Shown here piece by piece: positions 43,785 to 55,940 of a DNA stretch of 64,000 nt; position 1 is the first letter of the stretch; each line of letters starts with the position of its first letter. The stretch covers positions 1,302,001 through 1,366,000 of the forward strand of contig OZ020244.1 of NCBI GenBank assembly GCA_963971285.1. Direction: 5' to 3'. Origin of the DNA: Astropecten irregularis (lineage: Eukaryota; Echinodermata; Asteroidea; Paxillosida; Astropectinidae). A model generated the notes under the pieces. It had not been told where the DNA came from. It made no database searches and saw only the letters and a list, made by a program, of their open reading frames with translations. The translations under genes were made by a program, and so were the position numbers.

Positions 43785-44974
43785 TTGTTATCCAGACTTG
43801 TGTTTGACCATTTCACACTATGAAAAATCAGTGGGTTGTGTCCAGGCCTGACTTGTGTAAAACTGACTAGCCTGTTCACACTGAGATTTTAACATGGCAT
43901 TTGACCCATGGTTATAATTACATAATGTACAACTCATGTCAGAACATGAGTGGCCTGATGACTGGACAATAATTAAAGACACAGCAATGCAAAGAACATA
44001 CTCCAAATACAAAATGGAAATGAAGTAAGAGAGATTGTTAATCCTACCTTAGGTAGTATGTATCCTTGGCCTCTTCTTGAAAAGCGTGACATCGTTGCTG
44101 CTCATCTGTGGAAATGATGGAGAAAATATTAAATTATTGTAGTTGCATCTTGGACTAAATTTGCTCCCTACTGTTAATTACTTTTAAAAGATCAAAAAGA
44201 TTTTCGGTTGTTATTTTACTAATTTCTGGATAAATACACCATTTCAGGCGAAAAAATGTTAACGGTATGTTTCTACCAGCACCATCTTCACACCCTGTGA
44301 GTTATACGTAAATCTGTGAACATTTCTGTTTTGGCTTCTTACCAAAGTATGATACTACCTTTAAGACAAACGATTTATTAAGTTGATATAGTTTTCTTCC
44401 AAGGGAGCTAATTGCCCATGAATTAATGAAGCTCATTTTAATTTGATGGAGCCATTCCTAGAAAATACATAACCACCTGTGCTTTTAACATTGTCATTTA
44501 GTTGGTATGGATGATGTGTCTGTACAATGGCAAAACAGTGGTGCACTTTCACTTTTGTAAAACACATCAAAGCAATAATTTTCAATCTACTTTCACTAAA
44601 TAATTTGCCAAGTGCTCCCTACTAGGAATTACTGTTAATTACTTAAGAACTACTTAATTACTGAATTAACTGCTCAATTGCTTTACGAAAATTATATTTA
44701 TGAACATGTAGGGAAGATTTCCTTACACAGATAATAGAATAAACAAAACACATAGTTTGACAGTTTACTTGAAGTTTAACCTGTACATGAAACCTGTTTA
44801 CTTAAAAACACTTTAAATTCTTCAGTTCAGTCCCACAGTGTTTGTGCATGTCAGAGGTGACAACTGTCCAGTGTTGGAAATCTGTGTATAAATTTCCCTT
44901 TTGTGATTTTACTTGAATTCTTTGTTTACCCTTTTCTTCAAAGTCTGTACTTGTTATTGACACACCAAGAACGG

Positions 44975-45341
44975 TTAAAGGGATGGTACAGAACTGGTTT
45001 TTGCGACAAAACCTTTGCTGACAGTGAAAGCACATTATGTAATCCATCGTATACCTTAACTGACAAACCTGTAGAAGTTTGAGGTCCATCAGCCATCTGG
45101 GTCACGAGAAAATAGTGAAAACCCGTGTACAGAGAACTGTACACATTTTAACGAATGAATAAAACGCTTCGAAGCGATTTATTCCAATGGTTTCATTTAT
45201 TTCTCAACGAATATGGCATTTCAGACAAAAACATTTCATGGGATGTTTTCTCCTATCATCACCATTATACTGTGCAAGTTTTATGTGAATCTGGGATCAT
45301 AAAGTGTATTTTGTCTTACCAATTCTGTACCCTCCCTTTAA
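44975..45341. mobile_element. TTAAAGG MITE, subfamily E
   Basis: TTAAAGGGATGGTACAGAAC at the left and CAATTCTGTACCCTCCCTTT then AA at the right; 367 bases. Interior is related to subfamily B (GGTCACGAGAAAATAG-GAAAACC). Confidence 0.83.
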
Positions 45342-45634
45342 GCCTTAAAAAGTTGAAATAACTTCAGAAAGATTAATCACTTTCAGCTATTCCTCAAGAA
45401 TGAATGAATGATTTTCTACACAGGTGGCTCTGCACACAGTTTTATAATGAAAACATATTAATTAAGACATGAAAACATATTTCTCGATGTATTCTGAAAT
45501 TATGGATGTAATGAAAGAAGCATAAGAAACTAGAATATGAAATTATTGTTTTCATAAAAGGATCACCCTGCAACATTATAACACCTTGTAACAGGTAGTG
45601 CGACATCCGACTCATTTTTGCAGAGCGAGTTAAA

Positions 45635-45710
45635 AAAAAGTCGGTGTTTAGGCATTCTCCCAGGCCTGTGCATAGCGGTCTACTACGGTTAGGGGAAGTG
45701 TAATCCATCG
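45635..45710 (+). repeat. Isolated relic of the 83-bp unit
   Basis: GTTTAGGCATTCTCCCAGGC, then CTGTGCATAGCGGTCTACTA, then CGG matches the array unit at 46305-47422 with a few changes, about 600 bases away from it. Confidence 0.8.
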
Positions 45711-46304
45711 TTTTTGTCACATCAAAACACTTCGGCCTTTCCTTACAAAAACCTGAATGCCAGCACATTTTATACATTACTCTGGGACTGATGAACAGAC
45801 AAACAATTTATAACCATAAACAAAAGAGCCCAAACAGTATTATTCACGACCACACTCTAATTTGGACTTACCGTAGCTGGTGGAACTCCCCCCTGGTTAA
45901 GGGCCTTGTAGCCCCGGTGTCCCTCGTGGAATTCACGGTGAAGTTTCCCGTTCCAATTTTTCCATGAGTTTCGCTGCCAGTCTGTTTATAATATCCCTCG
46001 TCAGTCGCTGGTTGTTACCGCTGTCACTAGTGGAATTCACGGTGATCTTCCAGGAGTTTTGGTGACAGTTATTCTCCATTTCATTAAAGTTCCTCAGAGT
46101 AAATAAAGTAGCAGACGATAATGAAATTGAAAGAAACATGTGCTGACCTTGAAGCTGCTTTGTGATTGGTTAATTAACTTGAGCAAAATCACCGACAAAA
46201 CGCCCTCACCTGTCACAAAATGACGAACTCCCATATGAACCACTGATATGGCTGATTTTGTACACGGCTTGCTGTGCACATACGTATAACCAATGGCGAG
46301 TTAG

Positions 46305-47422
46305 AAAATCAGCCATTTAAGCGTTTTCCTGTTCTGTGCTAAGCAGGTTTTGGTTGTACACAGTCTATGAGAGAGGTGCTGGGTAGAAAATCAGCCATTA
46401 AGGCGTTCTCCCGGGCCCGTGCTTAGCGGTCTACGGTTGTACACAGTCTATGAGAGAGTGCTGGGTAGAAAATCCGCCATTTAGGCGTTCTCCCGGGCCT
46501 GTGCTTAGCGGTCTACGGTTGTACACAGTCTATGAGAGAGGGACTGGGTAGAAAATCAGCCGTTTAGGCGTTCTCCCGGGCCCGTGCATAGCGGTGTACG
46601 GTTGTACACAGTCTATGGGAGAGGGGCTGGGTAGAAAATCAGCCATTTAGGCGTTCTCCCGGGCCCGTGCTTAGCGATCTTTGGTTTTACACAGTCTATG
46701 AGCGAGGGGCTGGGTAGAAAATCAGCCGTTTAGGCGTTCTCCCGGGCCTGTGCTTAGCGGTCTATGGTTGTACACAGTCTATGAGAGAGTGCTGGGTAGA
46801 AAATCAGCCGTTTAGGCGTTCTCCCGGGCCTGTGCTTAGCGGTCTATGGTTGTACACAGTCTATGGGAGAGGGGCTAGGTAGAAAATCAGCCATTTAGGC
46901 GTTCTCCCGGGCCTGTGCTTAGCGGTCTATGGTTGTTTGTACACAGTCTATGAGAGAGGGTCTGGGTAGAAAATCAGCCGTTTAGGCGTTCTCCCGGGCC
47001 TGTGCTTAGCGGTCTATGGTTGTACACAGTCTATGAGAGAGGGACTGGGTAGAAAATCAGCCGTTTAGGCGTTCTCCCGGGCCTGTGCTTAGCGGTCTAT
47101 GGTTGTACACAGTCTATGGGAGAGGGACTGGGTAGAAAATCAGCCGTTTAGGCGTTCTCCCGGGCCAGTGCTTAGCGGTCTATGGTTGTACACAGTCTAT
47201 GGGAGAGGGACTGGGTAGAAAATCAGCCGTTTAGGCGTTCTCCCGGGCCTGTGCTTAGCGGTCTATGGTTGTACACAGTCTATGAGAGAGGGTCTGGGTA
47301 GAAAATCAGCCGTTTAGGCGTTCTCCCGGGCCCGTGCTTAGCGGTCTATGGTTGTACACAGTCTATGAGAGAGGGTCTGGGTAGAAAATCAGCCATTTAG
47401 GCGTTCTACCGGGCCTGTGGGC
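46305..47422 (+). repeat. 83-bp tandem array, about 13 units
   Basis: Unit: GGCGTTCTCCCGGGCCTGTG, CTTAGCGGTCTATGGTTGTA, CACAGTCTATGAGAGAGGG, CTGGGTAGAAAATCAGCCGT. TACACAGTCTATG recurs 13 times, period 81-89, from about 46354 to 47366. GC-rich, unlike its surroundings. A single diverged unit lies upstream at 45640-45700. Both ends share AAAATCAGCC. Confidence 0.94.
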
Positions 47423-48682
47423 GTGGGGCGTGGTCTGGGGCGTGGTCTTGTGCTTTACACTAGAGGAAGGGTGATAACCATTCTTGTGCATAATAATAAT
47501 TTATAAAGTTTCTAGTGCTTTTATAGACACAGGAATGAAAAAAATAAAATGAAATATCACACCATTTTTTTACACAATGGCACGAGAAGTTTATTGCACG
47601 TTAAGTGATAAAAACATTTTACCGGGCTTGGTTTTATTTTACACTTTGCTGTCGGTAACTGTCGCCATGGTAATCTAGTCTAATAAATAAGTGAGATTTC
47701 TACATTTATTTTGTGTACAAGAAGTTATTTACAAATAAATATGCATACTTTTTCATCTCTAAGTAAAGAACACTCCTTTTAAAAGTGATCACAAATTGAA
47801 TGAGATCTAAATTCGAGTCTACGTGTGTTTTATTTACAAAACACCTGTGACTATTGGGATCGACACTAAAGTAAGACAACTTGTGAATTGGTTCAAAGAT
47901 AATTCGAAGCAATTTTCACTTGCACCATCTGCAGCACCACGTCGAGGAAAATATGACAAGCAGATTGATATCAACTCCGTTAGTTTGCCATCATAAGTGC
48001 ATAGTTTTGCCAATCAAAAAATTATCAAAATTCAACAGAGCGGAATTTAACAAAATTGGGAAATATTTGGAAGGATATGGGTTCGGAAAAAAATAAAAAG
48101 AAATAATTTGAATAATAAGGATAACTTGATATCTAAACTTTGTTATCAATTTTTAAATAGAGTTTGACCTACTGCAATATATTTAATCTTGGATCGCAAT
48201 AAAAAACAACAATTTTTCATGAGAAAACAAATAATAAATGCACTCGCGGTCTTGAAAATGTTCACCGAATCGTAGCATTTTAAATGTTTGTACATGTACA
48301 ATGAATAATTTGAATAAGCTTATCACTGAACACAGGTTTTCCTTTTTTTTGGCAGATGATAAAAATGTGTCTCAAAATTGACTGTTTCAAATCAAATGAT
48401 TTTCATAGCATTTAAAATCTGTCTTGGTCCAAGACGTTGAAAAAACGTATACGTCATTTTTGCCACCGCATTATTATTGAGACTTAACTGTGTAACAACA
48501 GGCCATTTAAAAAATAAGCGTAATCATAATTATTATTTCGATAAAATTATGAAAAACTATTAATTTCAATACTTTCCAGTAAATCGTCTGTACATAATTG
48601 GTAATTGACAATAATTGTTTGTGATTTTAAATATTTTTATTTACATAAATGTATGTATTAAGAAAAAGACAATTTGACATAG

Positions 48683-48803
48683 GGGATTGGGCTCAGGCTT
48701 CGGATACGCTGGTTCCTGTCCGAGCTTGACATGTAGTTTCGAATGACACTTTGAAGTGACTGGAACCAGTGAATCCGAAGCCAAAGCCCAATCCACTCGT
48801 TTC
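48683..48803. mobile_element. Short hairpin MITE
   Basis: GGATTGGGCTCAGGCTTCGG to CCGAAGCCAAAGCCCAATCC; 115-bp stem-loop. Confidence 0.83.
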
Positions 48804-50084
48804 GAAAACCCCCATAATTACAGTGAAGCTGCCGGAAGATTTTGCAATCACATAAATCTGAAGGGCGCCCTCTCGCACATGTCAGTGACAAGTTTTCAGC
48901 TGGGCTTTTATTTGAATGGTGTACATACAAATTTCATGGGATCAGTAAGCTTGCTTTTTATAATTATCCTGCAAGAATTAAAACGATTTTGAGTAACTTT
49001 TCAAAACAATGTGGAAACCATGATTTCACAGAATCGTAAAACAGACAGAAAACTCACAATTGAAGCTTTGAAACTTTTTATGCATCTTATTTTAAAAGCT
49101 TCTGATTTTGGGATAATGTGAGCAAAATGATTGAAAAATTTAATTGTACAACGTTTTTTGTACACAAAGAAAAGTCTGACTGTGCATCTATTAGGCTGAC
49201 ATCAAACAACAAACACAGTGATGTACACAGACTCTTGTTTTAAAGTGAAAACACACAGGACAAAATATAGTCAGGTTCCCAGACCAAGAATCTCCCGACT
49301 ATTGTCTGTCAATTCTAGGATTTTTAATAAGAGACGTCAGGGAATCTTTGGGCAGGGAACCAGACTAGACAAAATACCAAGACTGTTTCAAATAACCAAT
49401 AATTATAGCCTAGTTCAGAGTGTGTAAGAGCTCACAGCACTCACATACAGTGATTTCAGCATTATTACATTGTATAAGCAATATCGTTTACCATTTTTCA
49501 AACGAAATATCAAAATGTTTTTAAGAATTATTATTAAAAGAAAGTTTGTACAATTGTTTTAACCATGATGTTTAAATTTGAGCGACAAGGAGATTATCCA
49601 CAGGAGTATAAAAGTACATAAAATATGGATTTCATATAAGAAATTCAATGACAAAAAGGATAAAATAAAGATCGAAAACTATTCTTAATCAGTAATATTA
49701 ATAAACAACTGACACAGCTTAATATCATGCAATTTACAAAGGCAAAAAAGGCCAAAGTTACAAAGCGTAATGATCCATCATTTAGCTTGCTTATAGCAAG
49801 TTTACCTGCAAATACAAAATACATGTAGATGGAAACGTCGTCATAAATCCATAATTAAGTCCAATGACATTATCTCCGGAATTGGAAATACTAATGAGAC
49901 CAGTGTATAGAAACTCATCTCAAAAGGCAACAAAATATTTGTATTTGAACCGCTGGACAAAATAATACACTATCGTTTGAAGTATTAGTCTTGTGCGGTG
50001 ACAGGTAGGCCGATACGAAATGTGAAGTTCGATATTAAAATTAGTTTTCTGCGGTGCGTTAAATTTTCACATTTTGAGAAAAGT

Positions 50085-50402
50085 TCAGGATCTTTAACAC
50101 TCACCAAACCTGGCTCGCTTTTTTTGGTTAGAACTATAATCCTAAAAAAATCTTGAGCCTTTTCTTAAAAGAAAAGGCTCCCATATCTGACGTCACGAAA
50201 TCACACAGATTTGTCTGCTGCCCCCATTGACGAAATTCAGAGAATCTGAATTTTTGGGAGCTTGTGGGCTGAGAGAAAATTCATCAAAAAAGACTCTCTT
50301 TCTGTATTCAGTGTGAGATAAATATTCTTTTCTAATGTCAAGTAATTTGAGGAGTATAGTTTTAACAAATAAAGCGAGGTTTGTTGAGTGTTGAACACCC
50401 TC
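50085..50402. mobile_element. MITE with inverted ends
   Basis: AGGATCTTTAACACTCACCA then AACCTGGCTCGCTTT at the left; AAAGCGAGGTTTGTTGAGTG then TTGAACACCCT at the right. Confidence 0.78.
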
Positions 50403-51597
50403 TTTAAGCAGATTTATCTCTGTAAAATCCCATTTTCATGGCAAGTTACCCAACACCTTGACATAATATCATGCGAATACTGTGAAAACCATTAAAAAGC
50501 TGACAACATTTTATAATATAATAATGTACATTAAACTGTACATACGTAAAACACATACAAATGAATTCTGCACAGAACAGCCTGTAAATATACAAACTAA
50601 TATAGACAACATGAAATCCAAATACAATTTACAATTATTGATAAATATTTCCGCGTAAATAGGTTTAATTTCAGTAAAAAAGCGCAGAATTTGATAAATA
50701 GTACAGCAAATAATTATACTGTACAGTTGCACTCACTATACAGCATGTCCCCAAAACGCAACAATTTGTCAGGACCATTATGTTAAAATCAAACTGTTAT
50801 CACTTCCAGATTCAGTTATATGATACAATCATATTATGGCTATCAACATGTAGAATTGAAGCAAAATCGGGCTGCAATCGGCGAAAATATGACCAATTGA
50901 AAGAATACTCTTTTCAAACAAATTTGCAGTATTCCAGAATAAGTGGTCAATACACACATAATGTGTATTGAAAGAAAGATGAAAATATTGGGTTTTGAGG
51001 TTGGGTGATTCAGTCTTAGTTTTTTCCTTCAATTTCAGTCCAATTGTGCTCAAATTCTATATGGTGATAGCCAAGACATAGTTGTATCACATAACTTAAT
51101 CTTGAAGTGATAAACAGTTTAATTCTAATATAATGGTTCTCGACACAAAGTGTTTTTTGGGGGACACACTGTATAGCCTAAGTCATTGAAATCAGCAATT
51201 TGTGCATGTATGTATTGTGTGTTTGTAATGAGTGTAATATATGAAAGTGAAGACTATACAGAAATAATGTATTGTGTAATGTATATCACCATATTAAATG
51301 TGTTAAACCTGTGATATAGGATAATACGTGTGATCACACGTTATTTGGTGTATTGTACAAAGGGTATAATATTATAATAAAGATAGATTATCAAAAATGT
51401 TTCAAAGTTGAAATAAAAAACACCATCGCGATTAAGTTGTTGTAAGGTTCCAGCCCTTTACCAAAAATTTATCAATTCGAGTTTGTGAATTGGACTTGAG
51501 CTTTATACACGGTGCCTATGTAAGCCAAAGCTATTCTATAATCTGATAATTTGTATAGGATTGTTGTAGTCTGAATACTAAGAGCTAGCCATTGCTG

Positions 51598-51815
51598 TGG
51601 GCTTTACGAAACCAGGCTTGAGGCTAGGCTTGGGACTTACTTCGCTACCGCTATTTGAGGCCCCAAAACGAAACGAATGGATTTGGCCACATGACAAAGC
51701 CGAAGAAAGGCTCCAGCTTCGCCATGTATCTCAAACCCTTCATTTCATTCAGGACACAAAATGGCTGTAGCAAATCCCAAGCCTAGCCTCAAGCCTCATT
51801 TCGTAAAGGCACTTG
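51598..51815. mobile_element. MITE with GCTTTACGAAACCAGGCTTG ends
   Basis: GGGCTTTACGAAACCAGGCT, TGAGGCTAGGCTTGG at the left; CCAAGCCTAGCCTCAAGCCT then CATTTCGTAAAGGC at the right. About 216 bases. Confidence 0.85.
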
Positions 51816-52011
51816 TGACTGTTTAACAGCTAAAATGCAGTTACCAACCTATATCTGGGTACCAGTTTGTTTTATGTGACTATTTATGGTGCGACCAACC
51901 AACAATACTAAGTGAATGCAATTACAGTAACTACATACAACGCTACCGTCGTTATGATATGCAAAGAAGACATGAAGTTGTGTTTTTTTTTGTGTTCAGA
52001 GTCAGGATCTG

Positions 52012-52147
52012 GGATCGATTTCACGACACCCTACGATCGATCGTAACTCAGTTACGATGAATAGCCCATCGTATCTACACAGGTCTGCAATGTATCGTTA
52101 TTAGTCCTACGATTGATAGTTACGATGAGTTTGTTGAAACCGACGCG
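52012..52147. mobile_element. ~140-bp palindromic MITE, reverse
   Basis: GGGATCGATTTCACGACACC, ACGATCGATCGTAACTCAG, then GATGAGTTTGTTGAAACCGA; the family in the other orientation. Confidence 0.82.
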
Positions 52148-52497
52148 AGGAGTCATTCCACCTAGTTGGGGCAGGATTTGTGACGGTGTCCCTGTTTCAA
52201 CAGTGAACTTGCACCATCTATAATCCTTTACTATGCCTTCTGAATTAGCATGCATGTATCTCCCTGTTCAAAGAGCAGATTGACTTCATTCTCATTTGAA
52301 GAACAGTGAATGTGTACCATCAAGTATTGGGGGATAATGAATGGTGTGATTTTACTGATGCAACACCGTCACAAATCTTGCCCAAACTTAGTGGGATGAC
52401 CCAGTATGGAAGCCCTAGTACACATTGTGTTTTCAAGAATGCTTCAAATGGTCAAGTTAAGTTTCTTGCAGTTATGGCAGCTCATTGACCAAATGTA

Positions 52498-52544
<47 letters not shown>

Positions 52545-52582
52545 ATGAGCCTGAGCATGAGCCTGAGCCTGAGCCTGAACCT
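52498..52582 (+). repeat. (GAGCCT)n hexanucleotide microsatellite
   Basis: About 13 GAGCCT units, two of them GAGCAT. The same hexamer forms the ends of the dispersed elements near 3850, 25350, 55914 and 61610, so it may have grown from such an end. Confidence 0.9.
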
Positions 52583-53242
52583 TGTTCCCTATACACTTTG
52601 TGAAGTACATGAAGGTTTTTCATTCACTTAATATGATGAGTGCTGTGCAGTAGTATATTGTGCAGATTTGAATCGTGTCATGTCAAGCATGCAGCCATAT
52701 TTTTGATAATTATGTTGAGAATGATAAAAATACGTAGGGTCTGACCACGACCGAACAACAAGATGAAAACTGGTATATTCAAGGGAACAATATGACGAAG
52801 TGATGAGAATGGTACAAATTGGTAATGCAGCTGATACATGTAACAAACAAATATCGCCCATTTCCAGATTGTATTCCAAGCAACAATAAGTCTACAGACC
52901 AACCGCGACTTTAGTTTTGTTAATTGAAGGGACTGGGAACCAGTCTACTACGCCTTGCTCGGTGTGTATACCGCCCTCTGTTAACAATACGCCGATTATT
53001 TTATGTTCGACGAATATCGACGGTCCAGACTAAGCAAAAATCGGCTGAGATCCAACGGTAAGCGATTTATATTAAACACGACATGTTTTTCCTAATGAAC
53101 CCGTTTCTGCTAATCACCACTGGTACATGCTTAGCAAATCTGCTTATAAGTTCTACAACTTTGGCCCCGTGGCTATAAACCAACATCGCAGACAAACATA
53201 ATGGTCATCCCTTAATATTCTTCTTCCCTTATACCGACTTCA

Positions 53243-53612
53243 TTAAAGGTAGTATCATACTTTGATTTGTGTCAAAGAAATGCAGATTCATGGGCAAAAA
53301 TATCAAGAAAAATACAGCAACAGTCATCTGTGAACATTTCAGTCCTATATGGTGCCCACTTTTTGTAAACAGTAAAAAACGCCCACGTTATGTTTAAAAA
53401 CTGTTTTCAGTTTTTATTGATCTTTAAAAGATCAAAATTGTTTTTTGTTTGGTCACTGGTTTGTACTCTTTCCTTAATAAATACAGCATTTCAGGCAGAA
53501 AAACATGAACGATATGGTTCTACCATCACCATCTTTATACCCTGTAAGTTATATGGTAAATCTGTGAAGATTTCTGTTTCGGTATGCTACCAAAGTATGA
53601 TACTACCTTTAA
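53243..53612. mobile_element. TTAAAGG MITE, subfamily A, full length
   Basis: TTAAAGGTAGTATCATACTT at the left, AAAGTATGATACTACCTTTA at the right, then A; 370 bases, best preserved copy. About 210 bases past the stop of the RIM-like gene, perhaps in its 3' UTR. Confidence 0.88.
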
Positions 53613-53825
53613 GTTAAAGTCAGCCAACATTTCAGGGATAAAATCCACATCGAGTGAGAATGCTTACATATTCCGTTGGCTTAATCACAATTGAGCAATC
53701 TTTCCAATGATTGAGCTAAGTAACTCAATGAACTTCACAGGACTAAAAACGGTAAGTAGAGATTTTGATACACCCCAATTCTCAGTATGAGAATATTCTA
53801 TTTCTTGGAGAGGGGGGATGTCTGG

Positions 53826-55909
53826 TTATGGGCTGGAGGGTGATTTACTGGAGGCTAGTAAGAGCTTGTACCAGCCTTCTGCTTCTGAGTTGAAAAGGAA
53901 GCTGACATTATCAAGCCAAATCATCGCTTCACCTAAGAGGGTGTTTCTACCAAAACGACCGCCATCCGCCCACAATGAAATCTGTTAAAAGAATGGAAAA
54001 ACCCAACATTGTCAGCAATGAAATAATACACCTACACTAAACACAGCAAGAGCAGCAGCAGCAGCAACAGCAACAACAAAAACAACAACATCAGCAACAG
54101 CAACAGCAACAACAGCAGCAGCAACAGCAACAACAAAAACAACAACAACAGCACCAGCAACAGCAACAACAAAAACAACAACAACAGCAACAGCAATAGC
54201 AACAGCGACAACAACAAAACATAAATGGAAAAGCCAAAGATTATCATCATGAATGAAATATATACACAATACACACAACAACAAGAACTGCAACAAAACA
54301 ACAGCAACAAGAACTGCGACAAAACAACAACAAGAACTGCAACAAAACAACAAGAACAACAAGAACTGCGACAAAACAACAACAACAAGAACTGCAACAA
54401 AACAACAAGAACAACAAGAACTGCGACAAAACAACAACAACAAGAACTGCAACAAAACAACAACAACAACAAGAACTGCGACAACAAAACAACAAAACAA
54501 CAACAACAGCAGCAATAACTGAAACAAATCAACAACAATAACGACAAGAACTGTGAGAAAAGACAACAATAAAACAACAACAAGAACAAGAACTGCAACA
54601 AAACAACAACAACGACAACAACAACAACAACGACAAGAGCTGTGACTAAAACAACAACAAGAATGGAAAAACCGAAGATTATTATCATGAATGAAATAAA
54701 AACACACTAAACACAACAACTGCAACTGCATCAAAACAACAACAACAACCAGGACAAAAGTAAAAACCGAGTCGCTCTTTCAAAACAGTTCATCAAATGT
54801 TTTACACTAAAGACTTCGCTTACCTCATCAAAACAAATTACATTTCCAACTTCAAACAAATTATTCTGAGATTTACATGTTAAAAATTAATTTGTTTTCC
54901 TGTCTAAAGGTTAAATAATGATTTCCAGCATTGTTGAAATGTTCTCTACTTACTTGTAATGCAAGGCCCGTTACACTCGTGTTATACATAAACACCTCGT
55001 TGAATTTCGGTTCTTTTGTGAATTTACAAATGTGAGTTTTCTTCTTAGAAACTTTTCGATCACCCACCACCAAATAGCCCTTCACGTACAGATCTGCGAT
55101 GACAAAATACATTATCAAAAGATAAATTTCATTTATTATTTCACATTTCAAAAATCTTATATTCAAGAAGTAAGTTAATAAAGACAAAATAAACAACACC
55201 ATTGTAGAATTGCTTACAACCGATCACAAGTAAAATGAATTCATTATGTTGTAAAATACCATAAGCTATAGACCTTTCTTTTGCAACGTCACAGCCCGAG
55301 TTTTTGCCAACCAAGATGGCGGAAACTATGGCGTGCAATAAAAACCAAGCATACAAAATAACCACAATTTGTATACAACGTTTCATAAACATTGAAAGAT
55401 ATTGCTGACTGTCATAGAAACAACACAAGCAATGATGGTATGTATTTTGTATGCTATGGAAAGTTTGTAAAAAATAAAAATGTTGAATTTGGTCACGCCG
55501 TCCGTCGAAAAGACGAAATGATTTGCAACCTTTGGCCGCCCATGCCAACCACGAGCCAATGTTTGTAAACAAAAAAAAGGTCTATAACTGGTTAACGTTC
55601 GAATGTTTTAAAGTTAAAAACCGTAAGCAATGTTTAACTATGAGAAAATCGTTGTCATTACTGCAGCTACACACAAGTCTATGACATTTAATGGTCTGAA
55701 TGTAGTCTTACTTACCAGGAGGGTTTTCAGTTTTGAACTTGTAGCTGATCTTTCTACATTGGATGATCTCCACGTATAACTGGTCCCCATCTGCTTTACA
55801 TTCTTTCTTCAATCCGAGTTGTATCTCACCAGTGGTGTCATAGTCTCCTGTTGAATATACAAGTTTTATGTTAGCAAAAGGAATTACTAGTCGTATGGCC
55901 TTTCTCAAA

Positions 55910-55940
<31 letters not shown>

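Larger units (their letters stand above)
44048..46079 (-). other. Possible small two-exon gene, doubtful
   Basis: A minus-strand segment from an ATG at 46079 to a good donor (GTAAGT) at 45872 is less AT-rich than its surroundings and holds an internal duplication: GTGAATTCCACTAGTGAC near 46036 and GTGAATTCCACGAGGGAC near 45930. A second segment, 44048-44105, has both splice signals (CCACAG / GTAGGA). The ATG frame stops at 45933, and no single frame spans the duplication, so it is either broken, non-coding or wrongly modelled. Confidence 0.2.
47423..53242. other. Gene-free AT-rich region
   Basis: 47423-48680 and 48805-50080 are plain AT-rich sequence with no supported gene or repeat. The remainder holds the listed MITEs, the palindromic MITE at 52012 and the GAGCCT run. 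Short frames are not supported. Confidence 0.6.

Noticed and set aside
54012..54734. Long frames on both strands (Val/Leu/Cys-rich minus, Asn/Gln-rich plus)
   Set aside because: Products of a CAA/CAG low-complexity array; no start context or family similarity.
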